Assembly (NCBI RefSeq): GCF_002160915.1
Contig: NZ_NFLM01000015.1
Span: 1-64,000 of the forward strand
Direction of reading: 5' to 3'
Length of the DNA: 64,000 nucleotides
Source: Faecalibacterium sp. An121
Lineage (GTDB): Bacteria > Bacillota > Clostridia > Oscillospirales > Ruminococcaceae
Position 1 is the stretch's first letter. Every line of letters begins with the position of its first letter. A program made the position numbers and the translations under genes. This document shows positions 44,729 to 53,542 of the stretch, piece by piece. The notes below the pieces were generated by a model. The model ran no database searches, was not told the origin of the DNA, and worked only from the letters and a program-made list of their open reading frames with translations.

Positions 44729-45808
44729 ATGAAAAAGTTCACTCTGGCCCTGGCGGCCGTCTGCCTGGCGGCTCTGGCCCTGGCGGGCTGTTCCCTGACA
44801 GAGCGGCAGCAGGACGCCGCCGCCCAGAAGGCCGCCGCCACAGATCCCCTCACCGGCCTGTCCGACCGCTGGCCCGGCCAGCGCTCTGCCGCAGTGTTCC
44901 TGTACAACGGGACCGACGCCGCACGCCAGTGGGGCATTGGCGAGGCGTCGGTGGTGCTGGAAGCCCTCACCGAGGGGGACAGTGCCACCAGCCTCTGCCT
45001 GGTCTACCCCGCCCTGGAGGCCGTACCCAAGGTCGGCCCGGTGTCCCAGGCCCGTGACCTCTATTTGCAGCTGCTGGCCTGCCAGCAGGCCATCCCCATC
45101 CAGCGGGGGGCCAGCATCTATGCGGCCAACCTTCTGGACCTGTACGAGATCGCCCCTCTGGACGCCTTGTCTCTGGGGGTGAATGGCTTTTCCTACGAAG
45201 GGGAATGGGGCCAGCCCGACCAGACCAGCTGGACCACCAGCGGCGCGGACCTGCTGCCTCTGGCTGAGGAGGCGGGCGTCTCACTGGAGATCCAGCCCAT
45301 CCAGCCCGACACAGACCAGGAGGACGCCGAACCCACCACCCAGCTGCCGCCCCTGCTCCCCTTCGGTGAACCCGCCGGGGGCAAGGAGGGCGCCTCCTCG
45401 GTGGAGGTCATCTTCTCGGCGTCCGCTTCCACCCGTTTCACCTATGACAGCGGCACCGGCAAATACCTTATGGCCCGGGCCGACGGCTCCCCCCAGACCG
45501 ATGCCAACACCGACACCCAGGCCGGGTTCGACAACCTGCTCATCCTTTACAGCGCCCCTTCCCGCCGAGACGACGGCTACACCTGGGGCTATGACCTGAC
45601 CATGGGAGCGGGGGTCTATCTGAACGGCGGTTCGGTCTGGAGCATCCTCTGGATGCCGGGGGTAGACTCCACCCTCGCCATCTACAACTCGGACGGCACC
45701 GCCCTGGACATCCGCCCCGGCACCAGCTACATCGCCCTGATGGGCAGCGTGGCCGGCCAGGAACTGATCCTCCGGGACAGCGCCGGCTCCGAGATGACCG
45801 CGACCTGA
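44729..45808 (+). CDS. Second DUF3048 lipoprotein
   Basis: A 359-residue lipoprotein paralogue. The lipobox ALALAGCS (about 16-23) follows a short signal peptide. The domain retains DPLTGLSDRWPGQRSAAVFL and VPKVGPVSQARDLYLQLLA but is more divergent than its neighbour, with a Pro/Glu-rich insertion around residues 195-225. The ATG at 44729 has GGAAGGA eight bases upstream. The two genes form an operon closed by a strong terminator. Confidence 0.8.
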   Translation: MKKFTLALAAVCLAALALAGCSLTERQQDAAAQKAAATDPLTGLSDRWPGQRSAAVFLYNGTDAARQWGIGEASVVLEALTEGDSATSLCLVYPALEAVPKVGPVSQARDLYLQLLACQQAIPIQRGASIYAANLLDLYEIAPLDALSLGVNGFSYEGEWGQPDQTSWTTSGADLLPLAEEAGVSLEIQPIQPDTDQEDAEPTTQLPPLLPFGEPAGGKEGASSVEVIFSASASTRFTYDSGTGKYLMARADGSPQTDANTDTQAGFDNLLILYSAPSRRDDGYTWGYDLTMGAGVYLNGGSVWSILWMPGVDSTLAIYNSDGTALDIRPGTSYIALMGSVAGQELILRDSAGSEMTAT

Positions 45809-45816
45809 CCCAAACC

Positions 45817-45860
45817 AAAACCACCGCCCCGGGCACCACAGGCCCGCGGGCGGCGGTTTT
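45817..45860. terminator. Bidirectional terminator
   Basis: AAAACCACCGCCC pairs with GGGCGGCGGTTTT. It serves the DUF3048 operon on the + strand and the convergent phosphatase on the - strand, whose stop is three bases away. Confidence 0.85.
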
Positions 45861-45862
45861 AT

Positions 45863-46537
45863 TTATCGGTATGCCTCGTTTTCCTCGTTCTCTGCCTGGC
45901 CCCGCAGGGTATCGGCGTATCCGTAGGGCACGATATCGATGGCCTCCACCATCCGGTCCCGCATCCACAGCTGTACGTCGGTCTGGACGGTGTAGCCGCA
46001 GCCAGGGTCGGCCATCCACTGCTCGGGGCGGCGGCTGGGCAGGGCGTGCTGGGCCAGCATGCTGACGATCACGCCGCCATGGGTGACGCAGGCCGCCTCG
46101 GTGACGTCCATCCGGATCATATACTCAAACAGCTTGAGCAGCGACTCGCCGCAGCGGCGGTGGAAATCGGCGGTGGGCTCGGCCCCCTCGGGGGTGAAGC
46201 CCGACCCCGGGGTGATCCACTTGGAAAAGTCGGGGTCCTTCACCAGCTCTTTCACCGGCCGGCCCTCAAAGACCCCAAAGTGGGCCTCCCGCAGGTCGTG
46301 GACGGTGAACTGGTGGGCCGCATGGGGGAACAGAATGCCCGCCGTCTCCACCGCACGCAGCAGCGGGGAGGAAAAGACGGTGTCCACCTCCGGATACTGG
46401 AACCGCGCCTGGAGCTCGGCCAGCTGGGCCCGCCCTTCCTCGCACAGGGGCAGGTCGGTGCCGCCGCCAATGTAGCGGCCGTCCAGGTTGCCGGCGGTCA
46501 GGCCGTGGCGGATCAGATGCAGCTTAAAGGTCTTCAT
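45863..46537 (-). CDS. Histidine phosphatase family protein
   Basis: A 224-residue phosphoglycerate-mutase-like phosphatase. LHLIRHGLTAGN (about 5-16) carries the catalytic His, VFSSPLLRAVETAGI the second Arg, and AACVTHGGVIVSML the C-terminal His. Substrate cannot be told; CobC-like and broad sugar phosphatases share this form. The ATG at 46537 is preferred over a TTG two codons upstream because of spacing to GAGAGG. Confidence 0.87.
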   Translation of the reverse strand: MKTFKLHLIRHGLTAGNLDGRYIGGGTDLPLCEEGRAQLAELQARFQYPEVDTVFSSPLLRAVETAGILFPHAAHQFTVHDLREAHFGVFEGRPVKELVKDPDFSKWITPGSGFTPEGAEPTADFHRRCGESLLKLFEYMIRMDVTEAACVTHGGVIVSMLAQHALPSRRPEQWMADPGCGYTVQTDVQLWMRDRMVEAIDIVPYGYADTLRGQAENEENEAYR

Positions 46538-46714
46538 GCACAATGCACCTCTCTTTTACAAAAAGCCCCCTGCGCGCAAAAATTTTGCGCCCGCTGCCAG
46601 GGCGCACACACAAGATAGGCCGGGGTTTTGCCCAGTGTATCATATATCTGGTGGCAGGGCAAGCCTTTTGACAAAAGCGACGAAAAAAGAGGCAAAATCT
46701 CGTCGATTTTTTCC

Positions 46715-46743
46715 TTTACAAGTCGTTTTCCCTTGTGTATAAT
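46715..46743 (+). promoter_or_regulatory. Promoter of the XRE gene
   Basis: TTTACA (46715-46720) and TATAAT (46738-46743) are 17 bases apart, 75 bases before the start codon. Around them ACAAGTCGTTTTCCCTTGT forms a partial inverted repeat that may be an operator. Confidence 0.7.
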
Positions 46744-46818
46744 CAACGTGTTGTTGATATTACAAGGGAAGGGCTCCCCGGCCGTGCAGCGCCAGACAGG
46801 GGCCCGGGAGGATCATGC

Positions 46819-47526
46819 ATGGAATTCAACCGTATCATCAAGCTGCTGCGTACTGAGCGGGGCATCACCCAGAAACAGGCCGCCGAGGACCTGCACATCT
46901 CGCAGGCGCTGCTCTCCCACTACGAAAAAGGCATCCGGGAGTGCGGGCTGGACTTTGTGGTCCGGATCGCCGACTACTATGGGGTGTCCTGTGATTATCT
47001 GCTTGGACGCAGCGCCGACCGCACCGGCGCGGTGCTGACCGCCGACGATATCCCCAACCCGGACAAGATGAAGGACAATGTCTACCACGGCAGCGTCCTG
47101 CCTACCATGAACAAAAAGCTGATCTCCAACAGCCTCAACGTCCTGTACGCCAAGGTAGGCCAGTGCCACAACAAAGCCCTGGTCACCGAGATCAGCACCT
47201 ACCTGATGATGTCGGTGTACAAGATGTTCCGGCTGCTGTACACCAGCGGGCCCCACAACGCGGCCAGTATGTTCAGCATCCGGGAAGGGCAGTGGCAGGG
47301 CTATGCCGACGCCGTGATGCGGATGGCGGAGACCAATGTCAACATCCTGCTGTCGGGGGACAGCGTGCGGGGCAGCGAGGGCCTGACCGACCCGGCCCCC
47401 CTGGCCATGACCACCGAGAGCCTGACGCGGGAGTTCCCCCTCTATACATCCAGCCTGCTGAACCTGGTCAAGACCAGCGAGACCCACATCCGCGGCCTGA
47501 CGCCCTCGGAAGAAACCAAAAAGTGA
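46819..47526 (+). CDS. XRE-family transcriptional regulator
   Basis: A 235-residue regulator with an N-terminal helix-turn-helix, IIKLLRTERGITQKQAAEDL then HISQALLSHYEKG (about 5-40), and a helical C-terminal domain of unknown role. The ATG at 46819 has GGGAGG upstream and gives a product starting at the usual point for this domain. It is a single gene between converging neighbours. Confidence 0.85.
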   Translation: MEFNRIIKLLRTERGITQKQAAEDLHISQALLSHYEKGIRECGLDFVVRIADYYGVSCDYLLGRSADRTGAVLTADDIPNPDKMKDNVYHGSVLPTMNKKLISNSLNVLYAKVGQCHNKALVTEISTYLMMSVYKMFRLLYTSGPHNAASMFSIREGQWQGYADAVMRMAETNVNILLSGDSVRGSEGLTDPAPLAMTTESLTREFPLYTSSLLNLVKTSETHIRGLTPSEETKK

Positions 47527-47531
47527 GCGAA

Positions 47532-47570
47532 ACGCCCGCGCAGCCTTTTGGCCGCACGGGCGTCTTTTAT
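47532..47570. terminator. Terminator between convergent genes
   Basis: ACGCCCG pairs with CGGGCGT, followed by CTTTTAT on the + strand. It closes the XRE gene; the facing hydrolase ends at 47567. Confidence 0.7.
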
Positions 47571-48508
47571 GCCTGGATCTGGTTTTGGATGAAGCCGCCG
47601 ATGTCGGCAAACACTTCCTGCCGGTTCAGCTCCACCAGCAGCTCGTGCCGGGCCCCCGGGTAAAGCTTGACTTCCACCCGGCGCATCCCGGCGTCCCGCA
47701 GGCTCTGGGCCGCCTTCTGCACGCCGCGGCCCCGGTCCCCCACCGGATCGTCGTCCCCCGACAGGAACAGCACCGGCAGGTCTTTGGGCGCCCGGGCCAG
47801 CAGCTCCTTGTCGCACAGGCGCTCCAGGGCGGTGAACAGGCTGTCGTAGCCATTGAGGGTGAAACGGAAGCTGCACCGCTCCTCGGACAGGTAGCGGTCC
47901 ACCTCTTTTTCGTCCCGGTTCAGCCAGTCTTTGGAGGTGCGGGCCGGACGGAAGCTGCGGTTATAGCCCCCAAAGGCCATGCTGTCCACCAGCTTGCTGC
48001 GGTAGCGCCACCCATGGAAGGCCGCCAGCAGATGGCACAGCGCCCGGCCGGCCCGGGCCGCCGCCCGGGGCTGCCAGCCGGTGCCCATCAAAATGGCGCC
48101 CTGCAATTCGCCGCCGTATTCGCACAGGTACTGCCGGGCATAGAAAGAGCCCATGCTGTGCCCCAGCAAAAACCACGGCAGGCCCTCCAGTTCGGGCAGG
48201 GCCTTGGCCCACCGCGTCACACGGTGGATGTCGTCCAGCAGCAGGCGGTTGCCGTCCGGCCTGCCAAAGTAACCGTATTCCTCCCGGGATACCACCGAGC
48301 CGCCATGCCCCAGGTGGTCGTGGCCCACGGCGGCGACCCCCCGGTCCGCCAGCCAGCAGGCCAGTTGTTCATACCGGCCGATATACTCCACCATCCCGTG
48401 GGTCATCTGCAGCACCGCCCGGGGCCGGCCTTCGGGCAGGCACAGCAGTACATTCAGGGTGGCCCCCGGCCGGCTGGAAGGGATCTTCACATAGCGAAGG
48501 CTGCTCAT
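47567..48508 (-). CDS. Alpha/beta hydrolase, lysophospholipase-like
   Basis: A 313-residue serine hydrolase of the monoacylglycerol lipase / lysophospholipase group. The oxyanion segment is THGMVEYIGRYEQLACWLAD, the nucleophile elbow GHSMGS, and a late FLSGDDDPVGD and GARHELLVE supply Asp and His. There is no signal peptide, so it is cytoplasmic. Its start overlaps the stop of the AbrB gene by three bases, linking their translation. Confidence 0.88.
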   Translation of the reverse strand: MSSLRYVKIPSSRPGATLNVLLCLPEGRPRAVLQMTHGMVEYIGRYEQLACWLADRGVAAVGHDHLGHGGSVVSREEYGYFGRPDGNRLLLDDIHRVTRWAKALPELEGLPWFLLGHSMGSFYARQYLCEYGGELQGAILMGTGWQPRAAARAGRALCHLLAAFHGWRYRSKLVDSMAFGGYNRSFRPARTSKDWLNRDEKEVDRYLSEERCSFRFTLNGYDSLFTALERLCDKELLARAPKDLPVLFLSGDDDPVGDRGRGVQKAAQSLRDAGMRRVEVKLYPGARHELLVELNRQEVFADIGGFIQNQIQA

Positions 48509-48798
48509 ACCTGAGGCTTCTCCTCCTCTCCCTGGGGATGCAGCGCAGCGATCCGCGCCCAGCAGGACGGGCAGATGCACCGCCCCTCAAACGGAATGGC
48601 ATCCTGCGCCACGGCCCCGCAGAAGGCACAGGCATTGCGGGGCAGATACTTCCTCATCACGATGGCACCGTCCTCCGCAAAGATCTCCACCTTGCTGTCA
48701 GCGGTCAGGTCCATGGCGGTGCGCAGCTCTTTTGGCAGGACGACCCGTCCCAGATTGTCGATCCCGCGGATGATCCCGGTGCTCTTAGACTTTTTCAT
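48505..48798 (-). CDS. AbrB/SpoVT-type regulator with zinc ribbon
   Basis: A 97-residue protein. Residues 8-50, GIIRGIDNLGRVVLPKELRT onward, form the swapped-hairpin AbrB DNA-binding domain. The C-terminal half has two Cys pairs (CAFCG and CICPSC), a small zinc ribbon not found in plain AbrB proteins. It is probably a transition-state type regulator that may also control the co-translated hydrolase. Confidence 0.88.
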   Translation of the reverse strand: MKKSKSTGIIRGIDNLGRVVLPKELRTAMDLTADSKVEIFAEDGAIVMRKYLPRNACAFCGAVAQDAIPFEGRCICPSCWARIAALHPQGEEEKPQV

Positions 48799-49046
48799 TT
48801 TGCTCTCCTTTTCGCGCGCAAATTCGCGGCGTGTTCCGGCACAAGGTCCCTGCCCCAGGGCAGGGCGGACGGACCTCGTTACCTGTTTTTTCCAGTATAC
48901 AGGAAGGAACAGCGTTCGTCAAGAACTCCGCGCCCGTTCGACACAAAATACTCCAAGAGGCTTTTGTTTGCGCCCTGCCGGGCCGAAAAAATGCGAAGCG
49001 CGGTGGTTTTGAGCGCGTCTCCTGTCCGGCCGTGGCGCATTGTAGC
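48799..49046 (-). promoter_or_regulatory. Leader and promoter of the AbrB-hydrolase operon
   Basis: On the minus strand TTGACG (48917-48922) and TATACT (48894-48899) are 17 bases apart. The leader of about 90 bases contains AGGTCC...GGACCT, a possible hairpin. AGGAG precedes the start codon. I see nothing else up to the trpS terminator. Confidence 0.6.
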
Positions 49047-49088
49047 AAAAAGGCCCGCGCCCCGCCCAAAAAGGCGGCGGCACGGGCC
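49047..49088 (-). terminator. Terminator of trpS
   Basis: GGCCCG-GCCGCC pairs with GGCGGG-CGGGCC on the minus strand and is followed by TTTTT. It lies 25 bases past the trpS stop. Confidence 0.8.
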
Positions 49089-49112
49089 GAACAAGCTCGT
49101 ATCCTGCCAGTT

Positions 49113-50123
49113 TTACAGCTGCAGCAGGCCCACCTTGCGGTAGACCTTCTGGATGGTCCGGTCTGCCAGACGGCTGGCGGCGGCGGCGCCCTCTTTCAGC
49201 ACGCCGTCCACATAGTCCTTGTCCGCCAGGATGCGGCTGTACTCGCCCTGGATGGGGGCCAGACCGTCGGCCACCACCGTGCCGACCGCCTCCTTGAAGG
49301 TGCCGTAGCCCTGGCCCTCGAACTCTTTCTGGATCTCCTCCATGCTCTTGCCGGTGAAGATGTGGTAAATGGCCATCAGGTTGGACACGCCGGGCTTGGT
49401 CTCGGGGTCATAGCGGACCACCCCTTCCGAGTCGGTGACCGCCCGCTTGAACTTGCGGGCAATGGCGTCCCGGTCGTCGGTCAGCAGGATGAAAGCGTTG
49501 GCGTTGGTGTCGCTCTTGCTCATCTTGCGGGTGGGGTCGGCCAGGGACATGATCTTGGCCCCCTCTTTGGTCACATAGCCCTCGGGGAGGGTGAAGGTGG
49601 GGCTGTAATTGCTGTTGAACCGCTGGGCCACATTCCGGGCCAGCTCCAGGTGCTGGGTCTGGTCCTGGCCCACCGGCACCAGATCGGCGTTGTAGATCAG
49701 GATATCCGCCGCCATCAGGGCCGGGTAGGTGAACAGGCCGCCGTTGACGTTGTCGGGGTGCTTGGCGCTCTTGTCCTTGAACTGGGTCATCCGGCTCAGC
49801 TCACCGAACTGGGCGTTGCAGCACAAAATCCAGTTCAGCTGGGTGTGGGCCGGCACATGGCTCTGTACAAAGAGGATGCTGCGGGCGGGGTCGATGCCGG
49901 CGGCCAGCAGCATGGCTGCGGCCTCCCGGGTGTGGCGGCGCAGGGCCGCAGGCTCCTGCCGGACGGTCAGGGCGTGAAGGTCGGCCACCATATACAGGCA
50001 GTCGAACTGGTCCTGCAGCTTGGCCCAGTTGCGCACCGCCCCGATGTAATTGCCCAGAGTAAAGGTGCCGGTGGGCTGGATGCCGGACAAGATCACCCGT
50101 TTGCGCTCATTCTGCTCGCTCAT
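49113..50123 (-). CDS. trpS: Tryptophanyl-tRNA synthetase
   Basis: A 336-residue class I synthetase that charges tRNA-Trp. It has the HIGH-like TFTLGNYIGA (20-29), PVGQDQTQHLE and KMSKS (200-204). The start at 50123 has AGGAGG upstream and the product begins MSEQNERKRVILSGIQPTG; an upstream in-frame extension has no site and runs into the leader. It is controlled by a T-box leader. Confidence 0.97.
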   Translation of the reverse strand: MSEQNERKRVILSGIQPTGTFTLGNYIGAVRNWAKLQDQFDCLYMVADLHALTVRQEPAALRRHTREAAAMLLAAGIDPARSILFVQSHVPAHTQLNWILCCNAQFGELSRMTQFKDKSAKHPDNVNGGLFTYPALMAADILIYNADLVPVGQDQTQHLELARNVAQRFNSNYSPTFTLPEGYVTKEGAKIMSLADPTRKMSKSDTNANAFILLTDDRDAIARKFKRAVTDSEGVVRYDPETKPGVSNLMAIYHIFTGKSMEEIQKEFEGQGYGTFKEAVGTVVADGLAPIQGEYSRILADKDYVDGVLKEGAAAASRLADRTIQKVYRKVGLLQL

Positions 50124-50169
50124 AACAAAAAGCCTCCTAAAATTCCTTCCTTTGCTGTGCGCACGCTGG

Positions 50170-50480
50170 CGCGCCCATAAAAAAACGCCCCGGACAAAGC
50201 CGGGCCCTGCCGGTCTTGTCAAGGACGAATCAACATCGAATGATCCGCGGTGCCACCTTGGTTTGGCGCCCGCACAGGAGCGCCACGCTCTGTCGGGGCG
50301 CCAGCACGCCCCCGGCGCTGACGTGCGCCCTGCCGTCGCGGGATACGCAGGCTCGCGCCCTTCCCCCGCGCCCTCGGCGGCCCATAGCGGCGCACGCCTG
50401 CCCGCCTGCTTCCCAGCTGCCGCAGGCTCTCTGAGGGGGACGTCCTTCGCCGCGTCTTCCGCTTCAACGGTTTGTCGAGT
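50170..50480 (-). ncRNA. T-box riboswitch of trpS
   Basis: On the minus strand AAGGTGGCACCGCGG (50245-50259) is the T-box sequence whose TGGC part pairs with the tRNA acceptor end. It is followed by GTCCTT and by a terminator: GCCCGG with CCGGGGC, then TTTTTTT (50181-50206). Upstream, 50260-50470 is GC-rich and foldable, as needed for stem I. I could not fix the specifier loop by eye; a TGG codon is expected. Confidence 0.9.
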
Positions 50481-50482
50481 AG

Positions 50483-50511
50483 ACTATAACACGTTTGGGC
50501 CGGGCTGTCAA
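50483..50511 (-). promoter_or_regulatory. Promoter of the trpS T-box transcript
   Basis: On the minus strand TTGACA (50506-50511) and TATAGT (50483-50488) are 17 bases apart, directly before the leader. Confidence 0.82.
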
Positions 50512-50574
50512 GGCTGAGGGTGACAGCAAGTATATCACTATAAAATTTTCCCTAAATTTTGTTAATTTTGTGTA

Positions 50575-50603
50575 TTGTGCACACCATCGTTTCCCGCTAC
50601 AAT
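50575..50603 (+). promoter_or_regulatory. Promoter of the phosphoribosyltransferase gene
   Basis: TTGTGC (50575-50580) and TACAAT (50598-50603) are 17 bases apart. The 75-base leader contains a GGGGG...CCCCC hairpin. Confidence 0.6.
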
Positions 50604-50678
50604 AAAGGTATATTCCATCCACCAACCGGGGGGTATAGGGTGTGCCCCCTGCCGGCCACAGACAGGAGGGGTCGAACA

Positions 50679-51314
50679 ATGATCAATATGGTAAAGCTGC
50701 CCACCAAAAACAAGCGGATGTTCCTCCGTGTCGCCCGAGGGCACTTCGCCACCAGCCACAGCCACATCAATTATTACATCGATGTGACCATGCAGAAATC
50801 CCGCCTGTCCGAGGCGGCCGAGGCTGCCAAAGAGCTGGTACATATGTATAAGAGCACCACCATTGTGGATACCATCCTCTGTCTGGACGGCACACAGGTG
50901 ATCGGCACCTGCCTGGCCAACGAGCTGACCCGGGACGGTTTCCGCAACATGAACGCCCACCAGACCATCTATGTCATCACGCCCGAGTTCACCACCGGCA
51001 GTCAGATCATCTTGCGGGACAACATCACGCCGATGGTGCGGGGCAAGCACGTGCTGATCCTGGCAGCTTCCATCACTACGGGCTATACCGTCAAGGCCGC
51101 CGTTGAGGCGGTACAGTATTACGGTGGGCAGGTAGCGGGCCTGTCGGCCATCTTTGCCACCACCCACGAGTTCATGGGCTTCCGGGTCAACTCCATCTTC
51201 GACCCCAACAACCTGCCCGACTACACCAGCTACGAATCCCGGGACTGCCCCATGTGCAAGGCAGGCCAGCCCATCGACGCACTGGTCAACAGCTTCGGTT
51301 ATTCCTCTTTGTAA
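50679..51314 (+). CDS. Phosphoribosyltransferase family protein
   Basis: A 211-residue protein of the orotate phosphoribosyltransferase-like fold. HVLILAASITTGYTVKAAVE (about 127-146) sits where the PRPP-binding loop is expected, though the usual two acidic residues before it are replaced by Ala-Ala, so catalysis is uncertain. A C-terminal CPMCKAG motif could bind metal. AGGAGGG precedes the ATG at 50679. The substrate is not evident; a regulatory or salvage role is possible. Confidence 0.7.
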   Translation: MINMVKLPTKNKRMFLRVARGHFATSHSHINYYIDVTMQKSRLSEAAEAAKELVHMYKSTTIVDTILCLDGTQVIGTCLANELTRDGFRNMNAHQTIYVITPEFTTGSQIILRDNITPMVRGKHVLILAASITTGYTVKAAVEAVQYYGGQVAGLSAIFATTHEFMGFRVNSIFDPNNLPDYTSYESRDCPMCKAGQPIDALVNSFGYSSL

Positions 51315-51391
51315 TATTTACAAGCATTTTTCCACAGGCTGCGGTTTGCTGTTTTCCCCTCTCTACAGGCCGCAGCCTTTTCATGTCAAAA

Positions 51392-51434
51392 CGGCCCCGC
51401 CGGACACGCCCGGCAGGGCCGCTTGTTTGTTTTT
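51392..51434 (+). terminator. Terminator of the phosphoribosyltransferase gene
   Basis: CGGCCCCGCCGG pairs with CCGGCAGGGCCG around ACACGC, followed by TTGTTTGTTTTT. The facing gene also ends nearby. Confidence 0.8.
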
Positions 51435-51503
51435 CAGCCGCTTGTGCCCGGTATCTTTCTTTGCCTTCTATTTGCCATTGCAGTCTCCCTTTTCCCAACT
51501 GCG

Positions 51504-51977
51504 TCAGGCTTCAGCCGCCACGTACAGCACCAGCTTCATGCCGTCCCGGCTGGTGAACCGCACCACAGCCGCCTTATAAGCGCCGTCGCCGTTCCCTTCC
51601 ATCCGGATGCAGGAGGCCAGCGTCTCCTCATAGCGGGTCAGCGCGCCCAGCGGAGTGGAGGGCCGGTAAGAATCCCCATAGACGGCACAGGCTGCCAGAC
51701 GCCCCACACCGGCCTGCCCGGCGATCTCCTGCCGTATGGTGGACATGGATGCATCGATCTGCGCATAGTCCTGCCCGGACAGGGTCTGGGCCATATCCCG
51801 GGCCGCCCGGGTCAGGCTGTCGTCCGCTTCCACCGTGGCGTCGATCCCGGATTCCTGCAAAAACGCTTCCACTTTGTCATCGTTCAAAGAGACTGCGCCG
51901 GAGCCGCCGCAGCCGGCCAGCAATCCCACTGCCAGCAGAGCAGCCAGGGCAAGAGCAAGCCATCGTTTCATCTTCAT
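51504..51977 (-). CDS. Small lipoprotein 1
   Basis: A 157-residue surface lipoprotein: signal peptide MKMKRWLALALAALLAVGLL with lipobox LLAGCG, a Gly/Ser linker, then a compact domain of about 120 residues ending in strands (VVRFTSRDGMKLVLYVAAEA). Family not recognised. The start at 51977 gives the proper signal peptide. It is one of four similar genes in a row on the same strand. Confidence 0.78.
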   Translation of the reverse strand: MKMKRWLALALAALLAVGLLAGCGGSGAVSLNDDKVEAFLQESGIDATVEADDSLTRAARDMAQTLSGQDYAQIDASMSTIRQEIAGQAGVGRLAACAVYGDSYRPSTPLGALTRYEETLASCIRMEGNGDGAYKAAVVRFTSRDGMKLVLYVAAEA

Positions 51978-52130
51978 GTCACAACACCTCGTTTTCTCAT
52001 ATAGACTCTGCTGCGGCACAGGGTCGCCCCCGCGCCTGTTCTGTGACCAGTATACCATACCTCCCGCGCCCCCGCAATCCAAAAGCAGCGGTATGCAGTG
52101 CAATCCCGCCCCTGTGTGCCGGACACAATA

Positions 52131-52156
52131 AAGCCCCCGGCGCACCGGGGGCTTCT
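52131..52156 (-). terminator. Terminator of lipoprotein 2
   Basis: AAGCCCCCGG pairs with CCGGGGGCTT with a four-base loop; a TTTATT run follows on the minus strand. It lies 24 bases after the stop of the 52180 gene. Confidence 0.8.
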
Positions 52157-52179
52157 TGTTCTGGTTCCAAAACGGGTAT

Positions 52180-52809
52180 TTACAGCGCAGATGCTTTTAC
52201 TTCGATTGCAATCACCCAATACGAAGTATCACTGGACGTTGTGGCTTTCTTAGCCGCCGCATTGTAGGAAAAGCGGACCGCATTTCCAGAGATATCCTGC
52301 ACCGTACCCAGTGCGCCATCGATCATGAGGATCTGGGCAGCTGCAAAAGCTTCCGGCGTGTTGATCGCGCCCAGCTTTTGGATCTGCTCTCTGTTGGAAG
52401 CAAGGTAGCCCAGCAGGCCAACGCCTGTATTTGTTTTCAGGTCATTTTCTTCAACAACATAAGTAATGCCCACAGAGGTGCCGATGCTCATGATCGCGCC
52501 GCTGTTCTTAATGTCATTGACCAGCTCACCCAGGACGTTTGTGACCGTCCATCCCATATTTTCGGCCACGATCCTGCTTGCAGAGCCGGTAGCCCCGGAC
52601 GAAGCAACATTCTTGGCCGCAGCTGTCACGGCAGTAGACAGTTTATTCTCGCGCACAATGACTGCATCACTGCCTGCATCCTCCAGCAAACCGGTCATTT
52701 TACTTACGTTCAGCGATCCGCTCACACCACCACCGCCGCCGCAGGCTGTGAGCATACTGACTGCCATCACGGCAGACAGCGCCAGGGCGATCCATTTCTT
52801 CCATTTCAT
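52180..52809 (-). CDS. Small lipoprotein 2
   Basis: A 209-residue lipoprotein with signal peptide MKWKKWIALALSAVMAVSML and lipobox LTACGGGGG. The mature part is rich in Ala, Ser and Thr and ends YWVIAIEVKASAL, a strand similar in kind to its neighbours. The ATG at 52809 is preferred to one at 52824 because it starts at the signal peptide and has AGGATGAG at fair distance. No known domain recognised. Confidence 0.77.
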   Translation of the reverse strand: MKWKKWIALALSAVMAVSMLTACGGGGGVSGSLNVSKMTGLLEDAGSDAVIVRENKLSTAVTAAAKNVASSGATGSASRIVAENMGWTVTNVLGELVNDIKNSGAIMSIGTSVGITYVVEENDLKTNTGVGLLGYLASNREQIQKLGAINTPEAFAAAQILMIDGALGTVQDISGNAVRFSYNAAAKKATTSSDTSYWVIAIEVKASAL

Positions 52810-52979
52810 AAGGTACTCACTCATCCTTTCTCTTTTCAGATGCAAACATTGCGCCGTCTCGCGGTATGGGGCCAAGATCATACCTCTTGCCCCTTGATGG
52901 AATAACCATACCATATCGCCCATTTATTGTCAACAACGATACTTTACCATAGACAAAATTTACAAATTGGCTATAAAAT

Positions 52980-53006
52980 CCCCCGACGGGAAGCCCGCCG
53001 GGGGAG
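52980..53006 (-). terminator. Terminator of lipoprotein 3
   Basis: CCCCCGGCGGG pairs with CCCGTCGGGGG around CTT on the minus strand, followed by ATTTT. It is six bases past the stop of the 53012 gene. Confidence 0.8.
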
Positions 53007-53011
53007 AAACG

Positions 53012-53467
53012 TCACGGATTTTTCGCTCCAACGATGACAAACCAGTAGCGGATCTGCGTGCTGGGTTCGACCAGCTCGATGCCGCTCACATAAAAGCGGT
53101 AGTTTGCGCCATATCCTGCCACCAGATCCCGCACCGCATTTGCCGCGGCGTGTTCCAGAGAGGTATCATACTGCTGGGAACTGCTGTATACCTGCCAGCA
53201 GGCAAACCCCGGCATCAGGGGGCCCAGCTCGGAGGCCAAAATCTCTGTATCCACCAGATAAACATCATTCTGCTTCATGGCTGCTTTAAAGATATTCATC
53301 ACGGTGTTCAGCTCCATCGAGCTTTTCACCTCAATGTCCAGTCCCTGGCTTTGCAGGATCGCATTGACATCGCTGATGTCCACATCCTTGCCTTTGCCGC
53401 CGCCGCAAGCAGTCAGCATCGTCAAGGCCAGCACAGCCGCCAGCATCAGGGCCAGCAGTTTCTTCAT
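53012..53467 (-). CDS. Small lipoprotein 3
   Basis: A 151-residue lipoprotein with signal peptide MKKLLALMLAAVLALTMLTA and lipobox LTACGGG. The mature domain ends STQIRYWFVIVGAKNP, again a terminal strand with an aromatic-hydrophobic pattern. A GTG five codons upstream overlaps the probable ribosome site GAGGTG, so 53467 is the likelier start. Function unknown. Confidence 0.77.
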   Translation of the reverse strand: MKKLLALMLAAVLALTMLTACGGGKGKDVDISDVNAILQSQGLDIEVKSSMELNTVMNIFKAAMKQNDVYLVDTEILASELGPLMPGFACWQVYSSSQQYDTSLEHAAANAVRDLVAGYGANYRFYVSGIELVEPSTQIRYWFVIVGAKNP

Positions 53468-53542
53468 CTTCACAGATGACACCTCGTCTTTCTGTTCCGC
53501 AAGTAAAGATTTATATAAAAGTCCCCAAAGTTAAAAGTTGTC

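Noticed and set aside
48831-50180. Plus-strand ORF of 449 codons opposite trpS
   Set aside because: Antisense to a certain synthetase gene, with biased composition.
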